In this document: one piece after another, positions 57,211 through 64,000 of the stretch
How the letters are laid out: every line of letters starts with the position of its first letter
Position numbering within the stretch: position 1 is the stretch's first letter
Origin: Actinomycetes bacterium
GTDB taxonomy: Bacteria > Actinomycetota > Actinomycetes > Nanopelagicales > Nanopelagicaceae
Reading direction: 5' to 3'
DNA length: 64,000 nucleotides
NCBI GenBank assembly: GCA_014190015.1
Contig: BJFT01000004.1
Coordinates: 27,159-91,158, forward strand
Notes under the pieces: generated by a model
Seen by the model: the letters and a program-made list of their open reading frames with translations, nothing else
Databases searched by the model: none
Told to the model about the DNA's origin: nothing
Made by a program: the position numbers and the translations under genes

Positions 57211-58393
57211 ACGACTCTTTACATCTGAATCCGTGACAGAAGGTCACCCAGACAAGATTGCTGATCAAATTTCTGATGCAATTCTCGACTCATTAATTGG
57301 GCAGGACAAGAAATCAAGAGTCGCTGTTGAAACACTCATCACAACTGGACAAGTCCATGTTGCTGGTGAAGTAACGACAGATGCGTACGCAGATGTAACA
57401 GGGATTGTTCGCGAAACAGTTTTAAACATTGGATACGACTCATCAGTTAAGGGTTTTGATGGAAATTCATGCGGAGTTTCTGTATCGATTGGTCAGCAAT
57501 CACAAGATATTGCCCAGGGCGTGGATGATGCCTATGAAAACAGAGTTGCATCCTCGGTTGATCCTTTAGATTTACAAGGTGCTGGCGATCAAGGTTTAAT
57601 GTTCGGTTACGCCTGCGATGACACAAAAGAGTTAATGCCACTTCCAATATGGCTTGCACACGAATTAGCTGCTCAACTCTCTAAAGTGCGTAAGTCTGGT
57701 GCGTTGCCTTATCTACGCCCTGATGGAAAAACACAAGTAACAATTGAATACGAAGGTGATAAAGCGGTAGCGCTCAATACTGTCGTAATTTCATCTCAAC
57801 ATAGCGAAGAAGTTTCGGTAGAAAAGCAACTCACTCCAGAAATCATCGAACAAGTAATTAACCCAATTCTTTCAAAAATTGATCTTCCTAAGAATGATTT
57901 ACGAATTCTTATCAATCCAACAGGACGATTTGTAATCGGTGGTCCTATGGGCGATGCAGGCTTAACAGGTAGAAAGATCATTGTTGATACATATGGTGGT
58001 ATGGCACGTCATGGAGGCGGGGCATTTAGCGGTAAAGATCCTTCAAAGGTTGATCGCTCTGCTGCATATGCGATGCGTTGGGTTGCAAAGAATGTGGTTG
58101 CTGCTGGTTTTGCAAAACGCTGTGAAGTTCAGGTTGCTTATGCAATCGGAAAAGCTCAGCCAGTTGGACTCTTTGTTGAAACTTTCGGAACCGAGACAGT
58201 TCCAGTCGGCAAAATTCAAGATGCAGTTCTTCAAGTTTTTGATTTACGTCCAGCGGCAATCATTAGAGATCTTGATTTGCTTCGTCCAATTTATTCTAAG
58301 ACCAGCGCATATGGCCACTTCGGTCGTGAATTAAAAGAATTTACGTGGGAGTCCACTAGTCGCGTAGATGCTTTACGCGCTGCCATTAAATAA
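57203..58393 (+). CDS. metK: S-adenosylmethionine synthetase
   Basis: A 396-residue MetK. Signatures: [51 protein letters not shown] and [16 protein letters not shown]. It makes SAM from methionine and ATP. The ATG at 57203 gives MAKRLFTS, the usual start; an ATG two codons upstream is also possible. It overlaps coaBC by eight bases. Confidence 0.97.
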   Translation: MAKRLFTSESVTEGHPDKIADQISDAILDSLIGQDKKSRVAVETLITTGQVHVAGEVTTDAYADVTGIVRETVLNIGYDSSVKGFDGNSCGVSVSIGQQSQDIAQGVDDAYENRVASSVDPLDLQGAGDQGLMFGYACDDTKELMPLPIWLAHELAAQLSKVRKSGALPYLRPDGKTQVTIEYEGDKAVALNTVVISSQHSEEVSVEKQLTPEIIEQVINPILSKIDLPKNDLRILINPTGRFVIGGPMGDAGLTGRKIIVDTYGGMARHGGGAFSGKDPSKVDRSAAYAMRWVAKNVVAAGFAKRCEVQVAYAIGKAQPVGLFVETFGTETVPVGKIQDAVLQVFDLRPAAIIRDLDLLRPIYSKTSAYGHFGRELKEFTWESTSRVDALRAAIK

Positions 58394-58408
58394 ATACCAG
58401 TTAAATAT

Positions 58409-60310
58409 ATGCAAAGCGTCAAACCGCTTCGATTAAAACGAGAAACTTATCGTTTAGATCGCAGGGCTGACTCTCCCAACGTGGCCCATGTTTGGGTTGA
58501 TTCGGGTTTATCTCATCTAGATGGGTTGTACACATATCGGATACCTAATGATCTTTTGACAGATGTTGCTGTTGGGTCTCGGCTAAAAGTTCCTTTCAAT
58601 TCTAGAAGCTGTGAAGCAATAGTTGTTGAGTTGAGTACTTCCCAGGAATCTTTAGGCAATTTAAAAGTAATAGAGTCATTGTTGGGTGAATATCCCGTCG
58701 CTAACAAATCCATGATTGCCTTCTATTCAGATATGGCGAAATTTTGGGCCGGTGATCCATATTCACTCATTAAATCTGGCATTCCTTCACGTGTGGCTGC
58801 AGTAGAAAAAACTATTCAACCTTATCTATTTGATGCAACCCAGAAAAATTCCCGAAATTCTAGGAAATTGGAATATTCGTATTTCATGCATAGTCCACAT
58901 ATTTCGGCTTATTCCGAACTTGCGGATTTAGCTGTTGGACGATTAAAACAGGGTTCAGTCTTGCTCTTATTGCCTGATGTTAAAGACGTTTCACGCATGA
59001 TTGCGCATTTAAAAAAACTGTCGATGGCTTGTCCAGTTTTTCGACTTGATTCATCGCTCACTCGTTCAGAGCGTTATGCAAGTTATCTTCAAATCGCGAA
59101 TTCCGAACAAGTACTTGTATTAGGTACACGGAGTGCTCTATTTGCTCCAATTAATGGTTTGGATTCAATCATTGTTGGATTTGAGAAATCAGAACAATTC
59201 TATGAACAGAAACATCCTTATTGGAATGTACGAGATAGTGTTTTCTTGCGATCAAATATCGAATCAACCAATCTCTATTTCACAGGGTATGTTCCATCGG
59301 CGGAAATGGCTTATCAGATTGAACAAAGGAGAGTTAAATTCGTAGGTCAAAAACACACTTTAAAAACATTGGCATATCCGCAAGCAAAAGGTGAACTCCT
59401 TCCAGATCGAATTGTTTCCGAAATACGCAAATCTTTAAGTCAGGGAACAGTACTTTTTCTTGCACCGCGAAAAGGTTATGCAAATGCGCTGCTATGCGCC
59501 AAATGTAAGAATATTGCTTTATGTGAATGCGGTGGAAGATTATTGATGAGCAGCATGACTGCTGATCCAATTTGCTCTCTCTGTTCAACTGAAGATAAGA
59601 ATTGGAAGTGCAAATGGTGTTCAGGCACCAATAGGTATGCAGCAGCACGGGGGATAGATAGATTTCATGAAGAAATTGGAAGAGCTTTTCCAAATTTGGC
59701 AATTCAACTATCAAATTCTCCAAATATCCTGGAAGAGGTTTCGCCCAAAACTAAGATAGTTATAGCTACTCCTGGAGCAATTCCTGTGGCGATGGATGGC
59801 TATTCATCAATTGTTATTCTGGAAGGTCAAAGATTTCTTGCGAGCGGATCGTCCACTTACGAAGAGATGGTGTACGAATCATTTTTTGATTCTGCGGCAA
59901 GGGTAAAAAAGAACGGAAACATTCTTGTGGTTCTGGATTCTTCCCATCCATTGATTTCATCAATCACCCGTTGGAATCCGAGCGTCCTAGTTAAGAAAAT
60001 CCTACGTGAAAACAATGATGCATTGCTCCCTCCGTACGCTTCGTCGGCTCTTCTAAGAGTTCCGATAACTGATGCTGTAATGCTCAGAAATGGAATATTG
60101 AAAAGCATTAAGGATGGTCGGTTGCCTATTTCTTCGAAGGTTTATCTCACAGAGAATGAATCCAAAAATGAGTCCAGATTGCTCATCAATGTACCCAGAG
60201 AAAATAGAGAAGATTTGGCGAATTTCGTCCTGGAACTTAGTCGTAAAAGAGCAATATCTAAGAAGAGTTTTATCAGCGTAGCTTTAGATCCTTACGTTCT
60301 TTTGGGTTAG
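58409..60310 (+). CDS. priA: PriA-like primosomal protein N' without helicase motifs
   Basis: A 633-residue PriA homologue. The N-terminal DNA-binding part has VAHVWVDSGLSHLDGLYTYRIP and VGSRLKVPFNSRSCEAIVVEL; the zinc-binding region has CAKCKNIALCECGG and CSLCSTEDKNWKCKWC. The Walker A GKT and DEAH boxes expected of a helicase are missing (GSVLLLLPDVKDVSRM stands at the Walker A site, and VGFEKSEQF at the DEAH site). Actinobacterial PriA proteins are known to lack these, so the role may be structural in replication restart. It starts 15 bases after metK. Confidence 0.9.
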   Translation: MQSVKPLRLKRETYRLDRRADSPNVAHVWVDSGLSHLDGLYTYRIPNDLLTDVAVGSRLKVPFNSRSCEAIVVELSTSQESLGNLKVIESLLGEYPVANKSMIAFYSDMAKFWAGDPYSLIKSGIPSRVAAVEKTIQPYLFDATQKNSRNSRKLEYSYFMHSPHISAYSELADLAVGRLKQGSVLLLLPDVKDVSRMIAHLKKLSMACPVFRLDSSLTRSERYASYLQIANSEQVLVLGTRSALFAPINGLDSIIVGFEKSEQFYEQKHPYWNVRDSVFLRSNIESTNLYFTGYVPSAEMAYQIEQRRVKFVGQKHTLKTLAYPQAKGELLPDRIVSEIRKSLSQGTVLFLAPRKGYANALLCAKCKNIALCECGGRLLMSSMTADPICSLCSTEDKNWKCKWCSGTNRYAAARGIDRFHEEIGRAFPNLAIQLSNSPNILEEVSPKTKIVIATPGAIPVAMDGYSSIVILEGQRFLASGSSTYEEMVYESFFDSAARVKKNGNILVVLDSSHPLISSITRWNPSVLVKKILRENNDALLPPYASSALLRVPITDAVMLRNGILKSIKDGRLPISSKVYLTENESKNESRLLINVPRENREDLANFVLELSRKRAISKKSFISVALDPYVLLG

Positions 60311-60319
60311 TCCCATTGG

Positions 60320-60325
60320 TAGACT
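60320..60325 (+). promoter_or_regulatory. -10 element, leaderless promoter of def-fmt-rsmB
   Basis: TAGACT is followed by six bases and the def ATG at 60332, in the 21-base gap after priA. Confidence 0.5.
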
Positions 60326-60331
60326 TCCACC

Positions 60332-60892
60332 ATGTCTTTACAGCAAATCCGTTTATTTGGTGACCCAGTCTTGGTTTCGCCTGCTTCTCCTGTTGTTGAT
60401 TTTGATAAAGAGCTCCGCAAACTTGTTGAGGATCTGACTGACACGATGATTGCCGCTCCGGGAGCGGGATTAGCAGCGCCTCAAATAGGAGTTCCTCTTC
60501 GAGTATTTGTCTGGGATGTTGATGAAGAATTAGGACATCTAATTAATCCATCCTTGAATTTAAGTGATGAAGAGCAAGACGGAGAAGAAGGTTGCCTATC
60601 GTTTCCTTCTCTTTCCTATCCAACGAAACGAGCGATGCGTGTTGTAGCTAAGGGTTGGAATATGCATGGGGAGCCGATAACGGTGGAAGGTTCAGAACTA
60701 TTAGCTCGTGCGATTCAACACGAAACCGATCATTTAGATGGAATAGTTTTCATTGATCGGTTAGACGAGCAAACACGCAAAATAGCAATGAAGGACATCA
60801 GAGAATCTGATTGGTTCTCCGAATCTTTAGCTAAAGGAAATGCTCCAAAAGTAAAAATTTCCCCACATAAAACATTCGGAAAAGGTTTATAG
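60332..60892 (+). CDS. def: Peptide deformylase
   Basis: A 186-residue metalloprotease that removes the formyl group from nascent proteins. The three motifs are GAGLAAPQIG, EEGCLSFP (metal Cys) and QHETDHLDG (HExxH variant with the catalytic Glu). It shares one base with fmt, its usual partner. Confidence 0.97.
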   Translation: MSLQQIRLFGDPVLVSPASPVVDFDKELRKLVEDLTDTMIAAPGAGLAAPQIGVPLRVFVWDVDEELGHLINPSLNLSDEEQDGEEGCLSFPSLSYPTKRAMRVVAKGWNMHGEPITVEGSELLARAIQHETDHLDGIVFIDRLDEQTRKIAMKDIRESDWFSESLAKGNAPKVKISPHKTFGKGL

Positions 60893-61803
60893 TGCGTGTT
60901 GTTGTGGCTGCTACAGCAGAGGTAGCAATCCCAACTCTAGAATGGCTCAAAGAATCTGAGCACGATTTGATTCGAGTTATAACAACTCCAGACTCCAGGG
61001 TTGGTAGAGGAAAAATTCTCGCCCAATCACCTATAGCTCAATGGGCTGATAAGAATCACATTCCTATTGAAAAGCCAATCACTTCAGCTGAAATCGCTAC
61101 GACTTTCGAGAATGCAGATGTTGTTATTGCTATTGCTTATGGGAAAATTTTAAGCGCCGAAATTCTTTCAATCCCCACATATGGATGCCTTAATCTTCAT
61201 TTCTCCTTGTTACCGGCATATCGTGGAGCGGCTCCTGTACAAAGGGCTTTGCTCAATGGTGAAAGCGTTACGGGTATTTCTATTTTCAGAATTGATGAAA
61301 ATTTAGATACGGGACCTATATACATCCAGAAGAAGTACGAGATTAATGCAAACGCAAATAGTGCGGAGGTTCTTAGAGATCTTTCATATCTAGGCGCAGA
61401 GTCGTTTTTCCAAGTGTTAAACGATATTGCAAATGGACTTCAACCTAAAGAGCAGGAAACTACTGGAATTAGTTTGGCACCGAAAATATCCAAAGAGGAA
61501 GCGCGAATCAGTTGGGATAAATCATCTGGTTCGCTAGCAAATTTAGTGAGAGCTTTTACTCCTAATCCTGGGGCATGGACTACTCATAAAGGTTCGGTGA
61601 TAAAGATTGTTGAAATTGGTTCAGGTTCAATTCAAGAAAAATTGGCGCCAGGGTTTATTCATGTCATAGGCAAGAAGATTTTTGTGGGCACTGCAGATGA
61701 GCCGGTTGAAATTTCTAAATTGGTTCCTGCCGGAAAAAAAGAGATGCTATCAGCAGATTGGTTAAATGGAGCACGTATTGCTCCAGGAGAATTCTTTGAG
61801 TAA
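60892..61803 (+). CDS. fmt: Methionyl-tRNA formyltransferase
   Basis: A 303-residue Fmt. The N-terminal formyltransferase domain contains CLNLHFSLLPAYRGAAPVQRALL (catalytic Asn-His) and IDENLDTGPI (Asp); the C-terminal OB-like domain binds tRNA (VRAFTPNPGAWT). It formylates Met-tRNAi from formyl-THF. The start is a GTG overlapping the def stop. Confidence 0.97.
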   Translation: MRVVVAATAEVAIPTLEWLKESEHDLIRVITTPDSRVGRGKILAQSPIAQWADKNHIPIEKPITSAEIATTFENADVVIAIAYGKILSAEILSIPTYGCLNLHFSLLPAYRGAAPVQRALLNGESVTGISIFRIDENLDTGPIYIQKKYEINANANSAEVLRDLSYLGAESFFQVLNDIANGLQPKEQETTGISLAPKISKEEARISWDKSSGSLANLVRAFTPNPGAWTTHKGSVIKIVEIGSGSIQEKLAPGFIHVIGKKIFVGTADEPVEISKLVPAGKKEMLSADWLNGARIAPGEFFE

Positions 61804-63154
61804 TCCACCGGGTAAGAAATTCAGCGCACCACGTCCAGATGCACCTCGTTTGCTGGCTTATGACGTACTGCATGAAGTTAATCGCAACGGTGGCTATTCG
61901 AATTTATTGTTGCCAAAAGCTCTTGCACAATCATCGTTAGAAGATCGCGATAAGGGATTCGCCACAGAGTTGGTTTACGGAACTCTTCGTATGCAGGGAA
62001 GACATGATTGGATACTTTCGCAAGCTAGTGATAGACCTTGGAATGAAGTTGACCCCGCGCTAGTAGATGTTGCTCGCTTAGGAGCGCACCAGTTATTTGA
62101 AATGCGAGTACCCACGCACGCAGCTGTGTCTGCAACAGTCGAGCTTGGTCGAAAAGTATTGGGAGAATCTAAGGCTTCATTCTTAAATGCAATTCTACGC
62201 AAAATTAGTCAAAAATCTCTGGATGATTACGTATCGCAAATCTCGAGCATCAAAGACGGTTTCGAAAGATTGGAAATACTTCACTCTCATCCTCAATGGA
62301 TTATTACTGCGTATATGGATCAACTGGGCAATCTTGAAGAAGTTGAACAACTTTTAATCGCTAATAACATTGCACCCCGTCCAACACTGGTTTCTTGGCC
62401 TGGGTTAAGTTCACAGCAAGATTTGTTAGATATTGGCGCGACAGCGACTCATTTCTCACCTTACGGAGCAGTATTCGATGGTTCACCAGCGTCGTTAGAC
62501 CTGATTATTTCAAGAAAAGCGGGTGTTCAGGATGAAGGCTCTCAACTCGTTGCAGATGTGTTTTCTAAAATATCCCAAGATCAACAATCTTGGTTGGACT
62601 TGTGTGCAGGTCCTGGTGGAAAAGCCGCTCTTTTATCAGCACTAGCTAAGAGAGATTCAATTGATTTTGCTGCAAATGAAATCTCAGAGGTTAGAGCAAA
62701 ATTAGTTAGTCAAGTGGTTCAAGGTGGTGCGGTGACAACCGTTGATGCTCGGGAGATTGATTCACTCGGTAAAACTTTTGGAGCCATTCTGGCGGATGTG
62801 CCATGTACAGGTTTGGGAGCGTTGCGTCGTCGTCCAGAAGTTAGATGGCGTAGAACGGTGGCTGATTTGAAAGCACTGGTAATTTTGCAATCAGAGATAA
62901 TTGATGCGGCCGTGAAAGTTTTGGCTCCTGGTGGAATTTTTGGATATGCAACGTGCAGTCCTCATCTTTCTGAAACACGCATTGCAGTATCAGAAACACT
63001 CCGACGTCATCCCGACCTTGAAGTTGTTGATGTTTCGCCATATTTGCATCAAGATCTGCGTTCCACAGGCGTAGATAGAGGGAGCATGACTTTGTGGACA
63101 CACCGACACGGCACGGACGCTATGTTTCTAAGCGTTATGCGTAAGAAGAAATAG
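61796..63154 (+). CDS. rsmB: 16S rRNA (cytosine-5) methyltransferase RsmB/Sun family
   Basis: A 452-residue protein with an N-terminal NusB-like RNA-binding domain (PRLLAYDVLHEVNRNGGYSN, VYGTLRMQGRHDWIL) and a C-terminal methyltransferase: SAM site LCAGPGGKAALLSALA, catalytic Cys in DVPCTGLGALRRRPEVRW and the second Cys in GYATCSPHLSETR. I chose the TTG at 61796, which has an AGGAGA ribosome binding site six bases away and overlaps the fmt stop; an ATG at 61766 lies in fmt. Confidence 0.94.
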   Translation: MSNPPGKKFSAPRPDAPRLLAYDVLHEVNRNGGYSNLLLPKALAQSSLEDRDKGFATELVYGTLRMQGRHDWILSQASDRPWNEVDPALVDVARLGAHQLFEMRVPTHAAVSATVELGRKVLGESKASFLNAILRKISQKSLDDYVSQISSIKDGFERLEILHSHPQWIITAYMDQLGNLEEVEQLLIANNIAPRPTLVSWPGLSSQQDLLDIGATATHFSPYGAVFDGSPASLDLIISRKAGVQDEGSQLVADVFSKISQDQQSWLDLCAGPGGKAALLSALAKRDSIDFAANEISEVRAKLVSQVVQGGAVTTVDAREIDSLGKTFGAILADVPCTGLGALRRRPEVRWRRTVADLKALVILQSEIIDAAVKVLAPGGIFGYATCSPHLSETRIAVSETLRRHPDLEVVDVSPYLHQDLRSTGVDRGSMTLWTHRHGTDAMFLSVMRKKK

Positions 63155-63157
63155 TAT
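63152..63157 (+). promoter_or_regulatory. -10 element, leaderless promoter of rpe
   Basis: TAGTAT is followed by six bases and the ATG at 63164. The TAG is also the rsmB stop codon. Confidence 0.5.
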
Positions 63158-63163
63158 TCGTCC

Positions 63164-63832
63164 ATGAAAAGCTCTGTCAGGATTCATCCGAGTATTTTAA
63201 ATGCCGATCATTCAAAGATACTTTCTGAAATTGATCGCGTAGCTAAGGTTTCAGATTTTCTTCATTTAGATATTTTGGATGGAAAATTCGCACCAAATAC
63301 ATCCTTTTCTTGGGCTGAAGCTCAAAATATTATTTCGGGTTCATCTATACCCGTCGATGCCCATTTGATGGTTATAGATAGTGACGTTCAAGGACCACGC
63401 TACGCGGAAGCTGGATGCACAAGCGTTACGGTGCATGTTGAATCAACTGCAGATATTAGGAAAACTATAAAAAATATCAAATCCAATGGGGCGAGAGCGA
63501 GCTTGGCTTTGAAGCCAGCGAGTCAGATTGAAACGTATATAGATCATTTGGATGAAGTGGATATGTTTCTAATCATGACTGTTGAGCCAGGATTCGGTGG
63601 ACAATCTTTCATGCCGGAAATGATGGAGAAAGTTTCAAAAACTCGAGATTTGATTGGTGAAAGACCGATTTGGTTGCAGGTAGATGGGGGCATTTCAAAG
63701 GAAACTATTGAAATTGCTCGAGCAGCTGGCGCTGATACCTTTGTTGCTGGAAGCGCTGTTTATAAGTCAGATAATCCTGCTGCAATGATCAATACTTTGC
63801 GCACCCTTGCCGAGCACGTACAACCAAATTAG
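63164..63832 (+). CDS. rpe: Ribulose-phosphate 3-epimerase
   Basis: A 222-residue TIM-barrel epimerase of the pentose phosphate pathway. The metal and catalytic residues are in HPSILNADHSKI, LHLDILDGKFAPNTSF, DAHLMV, MTVEPGFGGQSF and QVDGGISKETI, with the phosphate site AGADTFVAGSAVY. Length and motifs are typical. Confidence 0.96.
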   Translation: MKSSVRIHPSILNADHSKILSEIDRVAKVSDFLHLDILDGKFAPNTSFSWAEAQNIISGSSIPVDAHLMVIDSDVQGPRYAEAGCTSVTVHVESTADIRKTIKNIKSNGARASLALKPASQIETYIDHLDEVDMFLIMTVEPGFGGQSFMPEMMEKVSKTRDLIGERPIWLQVDGGISKETIEIARAAGADTFVAGSAVYKSDNPAAMINTLRTLAEHVQPN

Positions 63833-63857
63833 CAGATATGAAAAGGTATCCATCTAG

Positions 63858-63863
63858 TAAACT
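63858..63863 (+). promoter_or_regulatory. -10 element, leaderless promoter of hisE
   Basis: TAAACT is followed by six bases and the hisE ATG at 63870. It lies inside a short palindrome, CTAGT-AA-ACTAG (63854-63865). Confidence 0.5.
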
Positions 63864-63869
63864 AGAGGT

Positions 63870-64000
63870 ATGAAATCCTTTGAATCTTTGTGGAGTGAAT
63901 TAGAGAACATCGCTTTAACTCGACCTGAAGGTTCTGGAACAATAAAGTCGTTAGACGCCGGTCTTCATAGCATTGGAAAGAAGATTATTGAAGAAGCAGG
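63870..64000 (+). CDS. hisE: Phosphoribosyl-ATP pyrophosphatase, N-terminal part (runs off window)
   Basis: The first 43 residues translate as [19 protein letters not shown] followed by [20 protein letters not shown] and IEEAG. This is the HisE start (all-alpha pyrophosphatase, second step of histidine synthesis), with the TRPxGSGT and KKIxEEA patterns. The gene continues past position 64000. Its neighbour hisG is expected downstream, as in other Actinobacteria. Confidence 0.9.
   Translation, partial: MKSFESLWSELENIALTRPEGSGTIKSLDAGLHSIGKKIIEEA

Noticed and set aside
63854..63865. Palindrome CTAGT-AA-ACTAG as an operator or terminator
   Set aside because: It is too short for a terminator and encloses the TAAACT -10 element of hisE; chance is a sufficient explanation.
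1..64000. CRISPR arrays, insertion sequences, prophage, toxin-antitoxin or defence systems
   Set aside because: I saw no regularly spaced repeats, transposase, integrase or known defence-gene motifs. Nearly every base is in a recognised gene.

Overview
The window reads as chromosomal DNA from a streamlined, low-GC actinobacterium. The best guess is the freshwater acI lineage (Candidatus Nanopelagicales, e.g. Planktophila/Nanopelagicus-like). The grounds are: actinobacterial gene content (QcrCAB bcc complex with CtaF, PgsA/PatA-like/PimA, mIHF, BldD, a PGKGP-type EF-P, a helicase-motif-free PriA), gene order close to that of Mycobacterium and Streptomyces, AT-leaning codon use, almost no intergenic space, and no mobile DNA. 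The lineage assignment is inference; no rRNA gene is present.

Layout. 1-5556: end of ctaD, ctaF and a UbiA-family protein on +, facing qcrB-qcrA-qcrC-ctaE on - (respiratory bcc/aa3 supercomplex). 5697-7199: a receiver-like protein and trpD. 7222-10063: a small accessory block (alpha/beta hydrolase, DUF4287/YdhG-like protein, SMR efflux protein, PaiB-like flavoprotein, CDF-like membrane protein). 10067-10782: three - strand tRNA genes (Gly-GCC, Cys-GCA, Val-GAC) with a cupin gene between Cys and Val. 10855-12614: pabB-pabC (folate). 12619-19933: thrS, a HIT protein, an unusual antisense-oriented EF-G-like gene, then pgsA, a PIM acyltransferase, pimA, a LemA-like gene and a DUF3048 lipoprotein gene (phosphatidylinositol mannoside and envelope). 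19965-29253: pdxST, yebC, ruvCAB, secDF, rel. 29250-30557: DUF349 protein on -. 30760-38007: MBL hydrolase, hisS, aspS, DUF948, alaS, ruvX. 38009-44534: mltG, aroE, A24 peptidase, aroC, aroK, aroB, aroQ, efp, nusB. 44524-45006: bldD-like regulator on -. 45132-54814: a complete de novo UMP operon, pyrR-pyrB-pyrC-carA-carB-pyrK-pyrD-pyrF. 54843-64000: an mIHF-guanylate kinase fusion, rpoZ, coaBC, metK, priA, def, fmt, rsmB, rpe and the start of hisE.

Genes are packed into long translationally coupled operons with ATGA/TTGA overlaps. All five convergent pairs of protein genes overlap at their 3' ends, and I see no intrinsic terminators. Many first genes carry a TAnnnT hexamer exactly 6-8 bases before the start codon, the layout of leaderless transcripts. 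This signal also fixes several start codons.

The most notable items are the mIHF-Gmk fusion, the P-loop-less EF-G-like protein driven by a promoter overlapping that of pgsA, a BldD homologue with an intact c-di-GMP-type signature, a PyrR-type RNA hairpin next to the pyrR ribosome binding site, and the pervasive leaderless promoters. I see no CRISPR array, phage, insertion sequence, rRNA or obvious defence system. The only protein-gene-free stretch longer than 300 bases (10516-10854) holds two tRNA genes and the pabB promoter.
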